Shown piece by piece: positions 25,441-35,182 of a DNA stretch of 64,000 nt; position 1 is the first letter of the stretch; each line of letters begins with the position of its first letter. This stretch comes from Pseudoalteromonas luteoviolacea. GTDB lineage: Bacteria; Pseudomonadota; Gammaproteobacteria; Enterobacterales; Alteromonadaceae. The stretch is taken from assembly GCF_001696455.1 (NCBI RefSeq), contig NZ_MAUJ01000005.1, positions 186,001-250,000 on the forward strand, read 5' to 3'. A program made the position numbers and the translations under genes. The notes under the pieces are model-generated. The model did no database searches. It had not been told where the DNA came from and saw nothing but the letters and a program-made list of their open reading frames with translations.

Positions 25441-26982
25441 TTAATCCGCTTGCGGACGCATATGCGGGAATAAAATAACATCTTTAATTGTAGGCGAGTC
25501 TGTAAACAACATTACCAGACGGTCGATACCAATACCTTCACCTGCTGTTGGCGGTAAACCATATTCAAGCGCTTGAATATAATCAGCATCGTAATGCATT
25601 GCTTCATCATCACCTGCATCTTTTTCTTCAACCTGACGTGCAAAACGTTCCGCCTGATCTTGTGCGTCATTCAGCTCAGAAAAACCATTCGCTAACTCAC
25701 GACCACCTACGAAGAATTCGAAACGGTCTGTGATGAACGGGTTTTCATCGTTACGACGTGCAAGTGGAGATACTTCCCACGGGTACTCAGTGATGAATGT
25801 CGGTTGAATTAATTTGTGCTCAGCTGTTTCTTCGAAGATCTCACATAAGAACTTACCTGCACCCCAAACACACTTTTCAGGGATCTTAACGTGTACTTTC
25901 TTCGCGTAAGCCACTAGCTCGTCGAAGTGGTTTTCAGGATCTTTAAAGATGTGCGCGATTTCTTCAGCATCCGGGCCATACTTGATGATGGCATCAGCCA
26001 TAGATAGACGCTCGAACTGCTTACCGAAGTCATATTCGATGGTTTCAGTAACTTCACCTTCAGCATCTTTAACTGTATTGATAACTGTTGTTGTGCCTAG
26101 CACGTCTTGTGCAACAGTACGTAACATGTCTTCAGTTAAGTTCATTAGGTCTTTGTAATCTGCGTACGCTTGATAGAATTCAATCATTGTGAATTCAGGG
26201 TTATGGCGTGTCGAAAGGCCTTCGTTACGGAAGTTGCGGTTAATTTCAAATACACGATCGAAACCACCTACCACCAAACGCTTAAGATAAAGTTCAGGTG
26301 CAATACGCAAGTACATATCAATGTCTAACGCATTATGGTGTGTCACAAATGGACGTGCCGTTGCACCGCCAGGAATAACCTGAAGCATTGGTGTTTCAAC
26401 TTCCATAAAGTCACGCTCTGCAAGGAAGCGACGAATACCTTCTATCACTTTCGAGCGAATGCGGAATGTTTCACGCGTATCCATGTTTGTGATCAAGTCA
26501 ACATAACGCTGACGATACTTTGCTTCTTGGTCTGTTAAACCATGGAACTTTTCTGGAAGTGGACGCAGTGATTTAGTCAATAGTTCGTACTGAACCATAT
26601 CTACGTATAAGTCGCCTTTACCAGACTTATGAAGAGGGCCTGAAACACCGATAATATCGCCGATATCTAATTGACCATACTGCTCTTTCAATGCCTTCTG
26701 TACATCTTTAGATGCATAAGCTTGAATACGGCCTTTCATATCTTGTAGTACAAGGAAAGGACCACGTTTCGCTAAAATACGGCCGGCCACTGAAACCTGA
26801 TGATCTAATTCAACAAGCTCTTCTTTCGATTTATCACCAAACTTAGCCTGTAGATCAGCCGTATAGTCTTCACGGCGGAAGGTGTTCGGATGGCCATTGG
26901 CATCACAATTCTCACGAATTGCATCCAATTTAGCACGACGCTCAGCAATGAGTTTATTTTCGTCTTGGATTTGATCTGTCAT
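25441..26982 (-). CDS. lysS: Lysyl-tRNA synthetase (class II)
   Basis: 513 aa (E. coli 505). An N-terminal anticodon-binding OB fold (about 60-150, [20 protein letters not shown]) precedes the class II core: motif 1 with [15 protein letters not shown], motif 2 with [20 protein letters not shown], and motif 3 with [18 protein letters not shown]. It charges tRNA-Lys. It lies 28 bases after prfB in the conserved recJ-prfB-lysS order, so it is likely cotranscribed. Confidence 0.98.
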   Translation of the reverse strand: MTDQIQDENKLIAERRAKLDAIRENCDANGHPNTFRREDYTADLQAKFGDKSKEELVELDHQVSVAGRILAKRGPFLVLQDMKGRIQAYASKDVQKALKEQYGQLDIGDIIGVSGPLHKSGKGDLYVDMVQYELLTKSLRPLPEKFHGLTDQEAKYRQRYVDLITNMDTRETFRIRSKVIEGIRRFLAERDFMEVETPMLQVIPGGATARPFVTHHNALDIDMYLRIAPELYLKRLVVGGFDRVFEINRNFRNEGLSTRHNPEFTMIEFYQAYADYKDLMNLTEDMLRTVAQDVLGTTTVINTVKDAEGEVTETIEYDFGKQFERLSMADAIIKYGPDAEEIAHIFKDPENHFDELVAYAKKVHVKIPEKCVWGAGKFLCEIFEETAEHKLIQPTFITEYPWEVSPLARRNDENPFITDRFEFFVGGRELANGFSELNDAQDQAERFARQVEEKDAGDDEAMHYDADYIQALEYGLPPTAGEGIGIDRLVMLFTDSPTIKDVILFPHMRPQAD

Positions 26983-27009
26983 TTTTTAGCTCTTAGTTTA
27001 GCTTGTTGA

Positions 27010-28108
27010 TTAAAGGCCTGATTTCAGGCTAGCTTCGATAAATTTGTCTAAATCACCGTCAAGTACCGCTTGTGTATTGCGGTTCTCGACGCCGGTTCTT
27101 AAGTCTTTTATTCTTGAATCATCAAGAACGTATGAACGGATTTGACTACCCCAGCCAATATCCGATTTTGCATCTTCTTGCGACTGTTTTTCAGCGTTTT
27201 GTTTTTTCATTTCAAGTTCAAACAATTTTGCTTTTAACTGCTTCATTGCTTGCGCTTTGTTTTTATGCTGTGAACGGTCATTCTGACACTGCACAACAGT
27301 ATTCGTTGGTAAGTGGGTAATACGTACCGCAGACTCTGTACGGTTAACGTGCTGACCACCCGCACCCGAAGCGCGGTATACATCGATACGTAAATCAGCA
27401 GGATTGATATCGATTTCAATATTTTCGTCAATTTCAGGGTAAATAAATGCAGATGCAAACGAAGTATGACGACGACCTGTTGAATCAAATGGGCTCTTGC
27501 GTACTAAACGATGCACGCCAGTTTCTGTACGTAACCAACCATAGGCATATTCACCAGAAACACGTACTGTGGCGCCTTTGATACCTGCCACATCACCGTC
27601 TGTCGCTTCTACGATTTCAACTTTAAAGCCTTTTGCCTCAGCCCAGCGTAAGTACATACGTAGTAGCATGTTACACCAGTCTTGTGCTTCTGTACCGCCC
27701 GAACCAGACTGCAAGTCGATGTAGGCATCGTTGGCATCCTGTTCACCTGAGAACATGCGGCGGAACTCTAGTTTCTCCAGCTGTGCAACTAAGCCTTCAA
27801 CTTCTTGCTGTGCTTCAACAAACGTGTCTTCATCTTCAGCTTCAACGGCTAATTCAACTAACCCCTCAGCATCATCGGCACCAGCAACTAAGTTGTCGAT
27901 TGTTTCAACAATCACTTCAAGTGACGACTTTTCACGCCCTAAAGCTTGCGCTTTTTCTGGCTCATTCCATACTGCTGGATCTTCAAGTTCGGCATTGACT
28001 TCCTCTAAACGCTCTTGTTTTAGAGCATAGTCAAAGGTACCCCCTAAGAAGCTCAGTACGTTCGCGAATTTCCTTGATTTGATTAATCACAGGATTCACT
28101 TCAAACAT
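27010..28108 (-). CDS. prfB: Peptide chain release factor 2, with programmed +1 frameshift
   Basis: The reading starts at ATG 28108 ([17 protein letters not shown]) with GGAG 8 bases upstream. After codon 25 an in-frame TGA (28031-28033) lies in CTTTGAC, preceded by the SD-like AGGGGG. Shifting +1 there joins the main frame, which runs to 27010. The product is 365 residues, the same length as E. coli RF2. The class I release-factor GGQ motif is in [18 protein letters not shown], and the RF2 codon-recognition segment has RKSPFD. It recognises UGA and UAA stops. RF2 abundance sets shift frequency, an autogenous loop known in most bacteria. The ATG at 28114 has SD spacing of only 2, so 28108 is preferred. 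Confidence 0.97.
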
Positions 28109-28134
28109 CTGCATTACTCCAATTTACATCTTTG

Positions 28135-28192
28135 GCCGTTAGCCTGTACTTTTACATAAAGTCGAAGAACATGTACAGGCGGTCTAAACGGC
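28135..28192 (-). other. Nested inverted repeat upstream of prfB
   Basis: GCCGTT-AGCCTGTAC (28135-28149) can pair with GTACAGGC (28173-28180) and AACGGC (28187-28192), giving a two-step stem. It lies between recJ and prfB on the minus strand and could be an attenuator or terminator in the intergenic mRNA, but no T-run follows it. Confidence 0.35.
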
Positions 28193-28309
28193 TAATACTA
28201 ACAAAAATTGCCACTATATATTAGCCCCAAAGTGATAAATTTAAGGGTTTATTCACCAATATTTAAGCAAGCGGATTAAAAACATGATTTATCTCTCTAA
28301 AAAGAGACT

Positions 28310-30043
28310 TTAAACGCTTTTAACAGCTTGGATTTCACGAACAATTAACTGCAGTGTAAACTTACCGCGAAACTCATTGATATCTAACTGATACGCCATA
28401 TCAGCAAATTGAGCACTGGTATTGGGCCAGGCACGCACATCGACATTAAAAGCAATTGCATCCACCAGCTTTCCCGTTTGATGTTTTAAAACCAGCTTAA
28501 GGTGTTTTTCACCAACAAGTCGCTGCTGAACAATTTCAAACCGTTCACTAAATACAGGTTCTGGAAATTGCTGACCCCATGGTCCTGCACCTTGCAATTC
28601 GTTTGCAAAATCCATATTGAAACACTCGGGTGGTAACGCACCATCTGTCAACAATACGCTTTGCTTTAATTCATCACTCAGTAGAGCTTCGACTTTGGCT
28701 TCAAAGGCCGCTTTAAATTGTGTAAAGTTTGATTCTTGAATACTCAACCCCGCTGCCATTGCGTGACCGCCAAATTTCAAAATTAATTCAGGATTGTCGG
28801 TATTGATGTGCTCAAGTAAATCTCGCATATGAATGCCTTCGATAGAGCGGCATGATCCTTTTAATTGGCCATCATCCCCCTGAGCAAATATAACAGCAGG
28901 CCTGTGGTACTTTTCTTTTAAACGGCCAGCGAGAATACCAATCACGCCTTGATGCCAGTCATCTTGATACAAGCAAACTGCATTGGGCACCTCTTGCGTC
29001 TTATTATTTAAACGCTCAAGCACCGCCTGCGCTTCTTGCTGCATGCCTTGCTCAATTTCTCTACGCTCATGATTCAAACTATCTAATTCATTGGCGATTC
29101 GTTTGGCTTGAAAGTCATCTTTAGCAAGTAAACAAGCTATCCCTAAGCTCATATCATCGAGACGCCCTGCTGCGTTTAGTCGAGGAGCCAAAGAAAACCC
29201 AAAATCACTTGCACTCAAGCGGTTCATGTTGCGGTTCGATACCTCAATCAAAGCACGAATACCGGGACGTGTGCGACCACTTTTGATACGCGCGAGACCT
29301 TGATATACCAAAGTTCGGTTGTTCGAGTCTAACGCGACAACATCAGCCACCGTACCCAGTGCGACAATATCCAGCAAAGATGCTAAGTTGGGCTCCGGAC
29401 GCCCCGCTTTTTCAAAATAGGTTGCTTCCCTTAAATAATTGCGCAGCGCTACCAACAAATAAAATGCGACGCCTACTCCGGCAATTGACTTTGAGGGAAA
29501 CTGACAATCATGCTGATTGGGGTTAATGATTGCATCGGCATTCGGTAACTGTTCACCTTGTAAATGGTGATCGGTTACAATTACTTTGATTCCTGCTTGT
29601 TTCACAATCTCGATACCCGCAATACACGAAATACCATTGTCCACGGTGATCACCAAATCTGGCCTAAGTTGCACAATTTGCTCTGCAAGTGCTGGGCTCA
29701 AACCATAACCTAAACTGAACCTGTCTGGCACAAGGTAATCAACCGATGCAAACCCAAACTGTGGTAACCCCTCCATTAAAACGGCGGTGCTGGTTGCCCC
29801 ATCAGCATCAAAATCCCCCACAATGAGAATGCGCTGCTGCGCGGTAAGGGCCGTATGCAAAATGTCACACGCCTTAATAATGTCTTTAAATAACTTAAAA
29901 TCCAGTAAGGTTGCGGCGCTATTGTTTAATTCATCTGATGAACGTACACCGCGAGCTGCATATAACTGTTTAATGACTGGGTGAAGGTTCTCTGGGAGAT
30001 GGCTGTCGTCGATACGCGCTCTTGGCTGGATTTTTGTTTGCAT
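28310..30043 (-). CDS. recJ: Single-stranded-DNA-specific 5'-3' exonuclease RecJ
   Basis: 577 aa, identical in length to E. coli RecJ when started at ATG 30043 (MQTKIQPRARIDDSHLP); the ORF extends 21 codons further but the extension has no family match. DHH phosphoesterase motifs are DFDADGATSTA, VTDHHLQGEQLPNAD and a late GGHAMAAGLS (DHHA1). It acts in mismatch repair, base-excision repair and recombination. It lies downstream of dsbC in the conserved xerD-dsbC-recJ-prfB order. Confidence 0.96.
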   Translation of the reverse strand: MQTKIQPRARIDDSHLPENLHPVIKQLYAARGVRSSDELNNSAATLLDFKLFKDIIKACDILHTALTAQQRILIVGDFDADGATSTAVLMEGLPQFGFASVDYLVPDRFSLGYGLSPALAEQIVQLRPDLVITVDNGISCIAGIEIVKQAGIKVIVTDHHLQGEQLPNADAIINPNQHDCQFPSKSIAGVGVAFYLLVALRNYLREATYFEKAGRPEPNLASLLDIVALGTVADVVALDSNNRTLVYQGLARIKSGRTRPGIRALIEVSNRNMNRLSASDFGFSLAPRLNAAGRLDDMSLGIACLLAKDDFQAKRIANELDSLNHERREIEQGMQQEAQAVLERLNNKTQEVPNAVCLYQDDWHQGVIGILAGRLKEKYHRPAVIFAQGDDGQLKGSCRSIEGIHMRDLLEHINTDNPELILKFGGHAMAAGLSIQESNFTQFKAAFEAKVEALLSDELKQSVLLTDGALPPECFNMDFANELQGAGPWGQQFPEPVFSERFEIVQQRLVGEKHLKLVLKHQTGKLVDAIAFNVDVRAWPNTSAQFADMAYQLDINEFRGKFTLQLIVREIQAVKSV

Positions 30044-30121
30044 ACGTCTTTCTAAGTTCTTGAAGTTGTTGTTTGGATTCTTTTTAGGTAATCGTAAATA
30101 TCGCACCTACCTAACAGGCAC

Positions 30122-30143
30122 AAAAAAAGGCCCTACGGCCTTT
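30122..30143 (-). terminator. Terminator after dsbC
   Basis: The stem AAAGGCC/GGCCTTT has the loop CTAC. On the minus strand it is followed by a run of seven U. It lies 31 bases past the dsbC stop codon, so much of the xerD-dsbC transcript may end before recJ. Confidence 0.75.
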
Positions 30144-30173
30144 CTTTCGCAATGTGCTTATTATACGCGATGC

Positions 30174-30904
30174 TTAAGACTTTGCATTTCTTTCTAATGC
30201 ACCCGCAAGCTCAGCTGCTGGTTGATAACCAGGGATGATGCTGCCATCTTCTAGAATGATTGCAGGTGTACCAGAGATACCAAATTTTTGGCCTAATTGA
30301 TAATGTTCAGCAACTGGTGCACTACAGTCTTTAACATCATCAACCGGATTGCCCGCTTTTGCTTCTGTTAACGCAGTCGCTGCATCTTTTGCACACCATA
30401 CATTCATCAGGTCTTCATAACCTTGGCTTTGTAGGCCACCACGAGGGAATGCCATGTATTTAACTGTAATGCCCGCGTTAAGGTAGTCATCTAGTTCACG
30501 GTGTAGTTTACGGCAATAACCACAAGTGATATCAGTAAAGATAGTGACTTGATGTTTCTCATTCTCTGCTTTGTAGACAATCATAGAGTCTTGATAGTCT
30601 TTCAAACCTTCTTTACGAACGCCACTCAAAGCGTCTTCAGTCAGGTTTTTTCTATTTGGCACATCGATCAGTGCACCTTGCATCAAGTAGCGACCATCAG
30701 GGCTAGAATAAAAAACACCGCGATCAGTAATCACCGTTTTTAGGCCTGGAATTGGGCTATCTGTGATGTCATTCACAGAAAGACCTAAATTTGCAACGAC
30801 TGTTGGATTGGGTTAATAGCTAATGTGCTCTCAGTTTTTGTCGCTTCCGTTGCATAAGCTGAAGCGCTGACCGCCAATGCGGCTGCTAAAAATAACTTTT
30901 TCAT
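30174..30904 (-). pseudogene. dsbC: Disulfide isomerase DsbC gene with a frameshift after the signal peptide region
   Basis: The natural start is ATG 30904 (MKKLFLAAALAVSASAYA, a clear signal peptide), but this frame runs into TAG at 30785-30787 after 39 codons (last residues IQQSLQI). The rest continues in another frame from about 30794 (ANLGLSVND) and reads through to 30174 without further damage. That body has a DsbC N-domain and a thioredoxin fold with TDITCGYCRKLH and GTPAIILEDG. One missing base near 30790-30796 explains the break: inserting a G in TTGCAAAT gives SLANLG, as in E. coli DsbC. A GTG at 30776 could start the body without a signal peptide, which would leave it cytoplasmic. 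It is either a real loss or a sequencing error. Confidence 0.9.
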
Positions 30905-30968
30905 CTTTGTTCTCGTAATTTCGTTCTTAAACTAACCAATAAGACCGGAAAACTTCAAATAAATTCCG

Positions 30969-31895
30969 TTAAGCTCTTGGATGGTGTTGCTGATGCAACG
31001 ATTTTAACCGTTCGCTCGCAACATGTGTATAAATTTGTGTCGTTGACAAGTCACTGTGACCCAACATCATTTGTACAACTCGTAAGTCCGCTCCATGATT
31101 CAGCAAGTGTGTTGCAAATGCATGACGTAATGTGTGTGGCGATAACGGAGACTTAACGTCAGCCAACATAGCATAGAGTTTGATTCTATGCCAAAAAGTT
31201 TGTCGCGTCATACCAATGCCACGCTTAGAAACAAACACAAAATCATTGGCATGCTTAACCATTTGAGGCCGGCCTACTTTCAAAAACTGTTCAACCCAAT
31301 GCAACGATTCTTCCCCCATTGGAACCATTCTTTCTTTACCCCCTTTACCGCGTACTAAGACTACAGCTTGGCGTAAGTTAATCTGTTCCATACGTAATCC
31401 AACGAGTTCAGTTACCCGCAGGCCCGTTGCATAGAGCAATTCCAGCATCGCTTTGTCTCTAAGCCCCATTGCATCTTCTATATCAGGAGCTGACAATAAG
31501 GCTTCAACTTCTTGCTCTGTTAAAGTTTTGGGTAAAGACTGGACTGTTTTTGGCTGCGCAATATTCGTCATCGGGCTTTCGGCCATTTTTTTCTGGTTAA
31601 CCCAATACAAATAAAATCTTTTTAACGCACTCACAGAACGCGCCGTACTACGCGGTTTTAAGCCGAGATCGACTCGATGAGCAAGATAAGCTTCAATGTC
31701 TGCCGCTGTTACCGCAAATAAATGCTTATCTTCAAGTTGCTCACTCACAAATTGTGAGAACTTTTCCAAGTCATTCTTATATGCCGCAATCGTGTTGTCA
31801 CTGAGACCTTGTTCAAGAAAAAGCATATCTAAGAATGCTTCAATTGGGTCCATCAGCTCATCTTCTGTATTTGATAATGTTTCTTGTTCGTTCAC
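30969..31895 (-). CDS. xerD: Site-specific tyrosine recombinase XerD
   Basis: 308 aa (E. coli 298). The N-terminal SAM-like DNA-binding domain is at about 15-105. The catalytic domain has Arg 160 (GLRVTEL), Lys 184 (RGKGGKER), His 254 and Arg 257 (HTLRHAFATH), His 280 (LGHSDLS) and nucleophile Tyr 289. With XerC it resolves chromosome dimers at dif. It is the first gene of xerD-dsbC-recJ-prfB-lysS and is divergent from fldB, as in E. coli. XerC is not in the window. Confidence 0.97.
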   Translation of the reverse strand: MNEQETLSNTEDELMDPIEAFLDMLFLEQGLSDNTIAAYKNDLEKFSQFVSEQLEDKHLFAVTAADIEAYLAHRVDLGLKPRSTARSVSALKRFYLYWVNQKKMAESPMTNIAQPKTVQSLPKTLTEQEVEALLSAPDIEDAMGLRDKAMLELLYATGLRVTELVGLRMEQINLRQAVVLVRGKGGKERMVPMGEESLHWVEQFLKVGRPQMVKHANDFVFVSKRGIGMTRQTFWHRIKLYAMLADVKSPLSPHTLRHAFATHLLNHGADLRVVQMMLGHSDLSTTQIYTHVASERLKSLHQQHHPRA

Positions 31896-31972
31896 GGGCT
31901 GCCTGTATCAATTAATTAAGCCTTAAGGTAGACTGCCCCCATATAATAACAGCCATTCAAGTGAAGAAAACA

Positions 31973-32494
31973 ATGCAAATCGGGTTATTTTATGGTTCAA
32001 CAACCTGTTATACAGAAATGGCCGCTGAAAAAATTCAAGAAATTATAGGTAAAGACGTCGTATCGCTACACAATATAAAAGATGAGCCATTAAAAGGCGC
32101 AGAGCAATTCGACTTTGTGATTTTTGGTATTTCCACGTGGGACTTTGGTGAACTTCAAGAAGACTGGGAATCTCATTGGGACGATATCGATGGTGTTAAT
32201 CTGCAAGGTAAAACCATCGCACTATTTGGCATGGGAGATCAACAAGGCTACGGTCAATGGTTTCAAGATGCGCTGGGTATGCTACACGATAAAATCGCCC
32301 CTCAAGGTGTTAATTTTATTGGTTTGTGGCCAAACTCAGATGACTATGAGTTTGAAGCATCTAAAGCACTGACAGAAGACGGCACGCAGTTTGTCGGTCT
32401 CGCACTCGATGAAGATAGCCAATACGACAAAAGCGATGAACGTATCGCAACTTGGATTGAGCAAGTTATGACGGAATACGCCAATACGCTTTAA
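31973..32494 (+). CDS. fldB: Flavodoxin 2
   Basis: 173 aa, starting [20 protein letters not shown], with the FMN phosphate-binding loop [26 protein letters not shown] and the [17 protein letters not shown] segment mark a long-chain FldB-type flavodoxin. Length equals E. coli FldB when the ATG at 31973 is used; a GTG at 31961 is an upstream alternative. It is an electron carrier in the cytoplasm. It is divergent from xerD, the conserved position. Confidence 0.93.
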   Translation: MQIGLFYGSTTCYTEMAAEKIQEIIGKDVVSLHNIKDEPLKGAEQFDFVIFGISTWDFGELQEDWESHWDDIDGVNLQGKTIALFGMGDQQGYGQWFQDALGMLHDKIAPQGVNFIGLWPNSDDYEFEASKALTEDGTQFVGLALDEDSQYDKSDERIATWIEQVMTEYANTL

Positions 32495-32558
32495 ACAGGC
32501 TCACCTGCGGGCGGTTTCAGCCCGCACTTTACTGGCTACCTTATTACACACGATAATT

Positions 32559-33068
32559 TTATAGCCAAGATATTGTTCTGATCCAAACCGACATAGCAGG
32601 AAACCCCTGCTGCGGACAAGTCATTTGATAAGCTCCGAGTAGCGGATGCCCTATCCCACCACCGTGTTCAAAAGCTTCAATTAAGCTCTCACTGCTCCCC
32701 CTAAAACCAGCTTCATGGAAAACAACTTGTAAAGGAAAACCTAGATGGATAGCCGCTGCTACAGACCATGCGGTTGCAGCCATTTCTTCTCCCATCATTT
32801 GTTGTTTGGGACGCTGATGCCGCAAGCCCGTTTTGTATATATTGCCATCCAAAAAGCAACGCTCAGTAGGCTCACACACAGCGTAATGGCCAGCCTCATG
32901 TAATATGTCACCTGGGAACTGAACCTTTTCTACATCTATATGCAGCACCCCTTTATTATGCTTAAGGCCCGGCAAAAATGTGTCATCATCGAGCGGTATA
33001 AGCTGATAGGGCAAATCGATCTCGCTGAGAAACTCAAGTATTCGGTTAATTTGCGCTAAATTTGCCAC
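32559..33068 (-). CDS. Unknown protein with an HEAGH zinc-peptidase-like motif
   Basis: 169 aa. The segment PGDILHEAGHYAVCEP (His 57, Glu 58, His 61) fits the HExxH zinc signature, and Glu 94 or Glu 95 (MMGEEMAATAWS) is placed like the third ligand of gluzincins. There is no signal peptide and no TM helix, so it is cytoplasmic. It starts with GTG 33068, preceded by AAGGAG at 6 bases. It is the neighbour of trmN6 in the same direction. I do not know a named family; ImmA/IrrE-like peptidases share the motif but I see no other match. Confidence 0.6.
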   Translation of the reverse strand: MANLAQINRILEFLSEIDLPYQLIPLDDDTFLPGLKHNKGVLHIDVEKVQFPGDILHEAGHYAVCEPTERCFLDGNIYKTGLRHQRPKQQMMGEEMAATAWSVAAAIHLGFPLQVVFHEAGFRGSSESLIEAFEHGGGIGHPLLGAYQMTCPQQGFPAMSVWIRTISWL

Positions 33069-33120
33069 GCCACGCTCCTTTCCAAGCTATTGAATGCCAT
33101 TACATTAGCATGTTTCAAGG

Positions 33121-33819
33121 CTACATTTTCAGGTAAAATGCCTTACATAAAGAAGTATACTCTTCTGTATACTGTCCATGTATATTATAGATACATAAGG
33201 TCTCCCTATGTGTATCACAAGGATTGGTGGACATTTCAAACATCAAACGAGAAACACCTTTATTAGGTGTTGTTTTTACTTCACACACCCTCGCTAAATG
33301 CAGATTGTTTTGCTCTGCAAGCCAGATAAACGCGCTTCCCTCTTCATAAGGTAAAATAACCGCCAATCGAGCATTCGGTTTTGCGACACGTAAAAATGCG
33401 CTTATCAACTCTTCAAAACTCAAACTGTCTGTGTGGCGCGCTACATTGCGACGGGCATCTTCCCCCTTAAGGCTTGATTGAAAATAAGGCGGGTTACTGA
33501 TCACCAAATCAAACTGCTGAGTCGATTCAAACTGCTGTACAGCCAGCTGTACCAATTCAATTTCTGGCCATGGCGAGGCGCTGAAATTTTCTTTTGCGTC
33601 TAGCGCGGCCAGCTCATCTATTTCGATAGCGTGAACTTGTAATTCTGGTGCCCGTTGCTTGGCCATTAAACTCAACAACCCTGTACCCGTACCGATATCT
33701 AGTAAATTCTGCGCGTTTACCAGTGATATCCACGCCCCAAACATAATTCCATCGGTTGAAACCTTCATCGCAGCACGGTTTTGGTCAATTTTAAACTGTT
33801 TAAATGCAAAGCTTGCCAT
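33121..33819 (-). CDS. trmN6: tRNA1(Val) (adenine(37)-N6)-methyltransferase
   Basis: About 233 aa of class I SAM-dependent methyltransferase. The SAM loop is LLDIGTGTGLLSLMAKQ, and NPPY (SNPPYFQSSLKG) marks amino-methyltransferases. FKIDQNRAAMKVSTDG matches the TrmN6/YfiC N-terminus. The ORF extends upstream to 33849, but ATG 33819 has AAGG at 6 bases and fits family length. It is divergent from srmB as in E. coli. Confidence 0.92.
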   Translation of the reverse strand: MASFAFKQFKIDQNRAAMKVSTDGIMFGAWISLVNAQNLLDIGTGTGLLSLMAKQRAPELQVHAIEIDELAALDAKENFSASPWPEIELVQLAVQQFESTQQFDLVISNPPYFQSSLKGEDARRNVARHTDSLSFEELISAFLRVAKPNARLAVILPYEEGSAFIWLAEQNNLHLARVCEVKTTPNKGVSRLMFEMSTNPCDTHRETLCIYNIHGQYTEEYTSLCKAFYLKM

Positions 33820-33886
33820 ATTGAACCTTTTAGAAAGCGTCAAGCACACGTATAATTCCGCTATTGTCCTTTATTTGTGATGCATT

Positions 33887-35119
33887 ATGCAATTTTCTGA
33901 ATTCGATCTGGATGGCAAGTTACTTTCTGCCATAAAAAAAATTGGTTATACAACCGCAACTAGCATTCAACAACTCTCAATACCTGAAGCGCTTTTAGGC
34001 AGAGATATTCTCGCCTCAGCGCCTACTGGCACAGGTAAAACAGCCGCTTTCTTGATCCCTGCAATTCAGTATTTGCTCGACTTCCCTAGAAAAGACCCAG
34101 GTTTTGCACGTGTACTGATAATGACGCCTACCCGTGAACTTGCTTATCAAGTACATGAGCAATGTCAGGCGCTAGCCGAAAACACGCATTTACGCATTGG
34201 TGTGGTGACCGGTGGTATCAACTATGGTAGTCACAAAGAAATTTTTGAAAAAAATAACGATATATTAATCGCGACGCCTGGGCGATTAATGGAGTATTTA
34301 GAAACTGAAAACTTCCATGCTGATAATGTAGAGCTGTTGGTCTTAGATGAAGCGGACCGCATGCTAGATATGGGTTTCAAAAAAGAGATGCTGCGCATTT
34401 GTGATGAAGCCAAAAATCGTCGCCAAGGTTTCTTATTCTCAGCCACGTTAGAAGGAGATAGCGTTGAACTATTTGCAGAACGCATGCTCAACGACCCTGC
34501 TTTGCTTGAAGCTGAGCCTTCGCGTAAAGAAAAAGGCAAAATTCACCAATGGGTTCACCTTGCGGATGATTACAAGCATAAACTCGCAATACTGACCAAT
34601 TTGTTACAAAGTGAAGACGTCGAAAAGGCCATCGTCTTCGTGAAAACTCGCGAGCGCCTAGAGCAATTAATCGGTGAGCTGTATGCCAATGAAATAAAAA
34701 CGACTTGGCTACGTGGTGAAATGCCACAAGATAAGCGCATGGCTGCCATGGCAAGCTTCCATAGTGGTCGTACAAATATCCTTGTTGCTACTGACGTCGC
34801 CGCTCGAGGTATTGACGTGCCAGATATCACCCATGTCATCAATTTCGATATGCCACGAACTGCCGACATTTATGTGCACCGTATTGGTCGAACAGGCCGT
34901 GCAGGGAAAAAAGGAACGGCTATTTCATTAGTCGAAGCCCACGATGTTGAAATTTTAGGTAAGGTTGAACGCTATACGGATCAAAAGCTAAAACGTAGAA
35001 CGCTTGAAGGGCTCGCGCCAAAGCACAAGGAAGCAAAGCCGCCGAAAAAGAAAAAGGACGCGGCAAAAATCAAGGCAAAGAAGAAAGCAGCAAAGACAAA
35101 AACCAAAAAGAAAAAATAA
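33887..35119 (+). CDS. srmB: DEAD-box RNA helicase SrmB
   Basis: 410 aa with the full helicase core. Q-motif region near 27-30, motif I SAPTGTGKTAAF (Lys 51), motif II VLDEAD (154-157), SAT in motif III (FLFSATLEGD) and motif VI HRIGRTGRAG. The region before motif VI reads NFDMPRTADIYVHR, as in SrmB. The C-terminus is a very Lys-rich tail of about 40 residues (PKKKKDAAKIKAKKK), likely for RNA binding. SrmB acts early in 50S ribosome assembly. It is divergent from trmN6 and ends at a strong terminator. Confidence 0.95.
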   Translation: MQFSEFDLDGKLLSAIKKIGYTTATSIQQLSIPEALLGRDILASAPTGTGKTAAFLIPAIQYLLDFPRKDPGFARVLIMTPTRELAYQVHEQCQALAENTHLRIGVVTGGINYGSHKEIFEKNNDILIATPGRLMEYLETENFHADNVELLVLDEADRMLDMGFKKEMLRICDEAKNRRQGFLFSATLEGDSVELFAERMLNDPALLEAEPSRKEKGKIHQWVHLADDYKHKLAILTNLLQSEDVEKAIVFVKTRERLEQLIGELYANEIKTTWLRGEMPQDKRMAAMASFHSGRTNILVATDVAARGIDVPDITHVINFDMPRTADIYVHRIGRTGRAGKKGTAISLVEAHDVEILGKVERYTDQKLKRRTLEGLAPKHKEAKPPKKKKDAAKIKAKKKAAKTKTKKKK

Positions 35120-35120
35120 T

Positions 35121-35144
35121 TAAAAGCCCCGGTAGGGGCTTTTT
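35121..35144. terminator. Terminator after srmB
   Basis: AAAAGCCCC and GGGGCTTTT form the stem with a GGTA loop, followed by T-rich sequence. On the minus strand it is also followed by a U-tract and could end transcription of the 35183 gene. Confidence 0.85.
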
Positions 35145-35182
35145 TATGTAACAACTATTATGTAGTCAATGTAATGTATAAA

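Noticed and set aside
27010..27915. prfB as a 301-aa gene starting at an internal codon
   Set aside because: The upstream sequence shows the standard programmed frameshift, and the joined product has the normal RF2 length.
30174..30776. dsbC as a normal 200-aa gene starting at GTG 30776
   Set aside because: This would lack the signal peptide, while a clear signal peptide lies in another frame directly upstream; a frameshift is the simpler explanation.
30969..31895. The tyrosine recombinase as a phage or integron integrase
   Set aside because: Length, motifs and the conserved neighbours fldB, dsbC, recJ and prfB identify chromosomal XerD.
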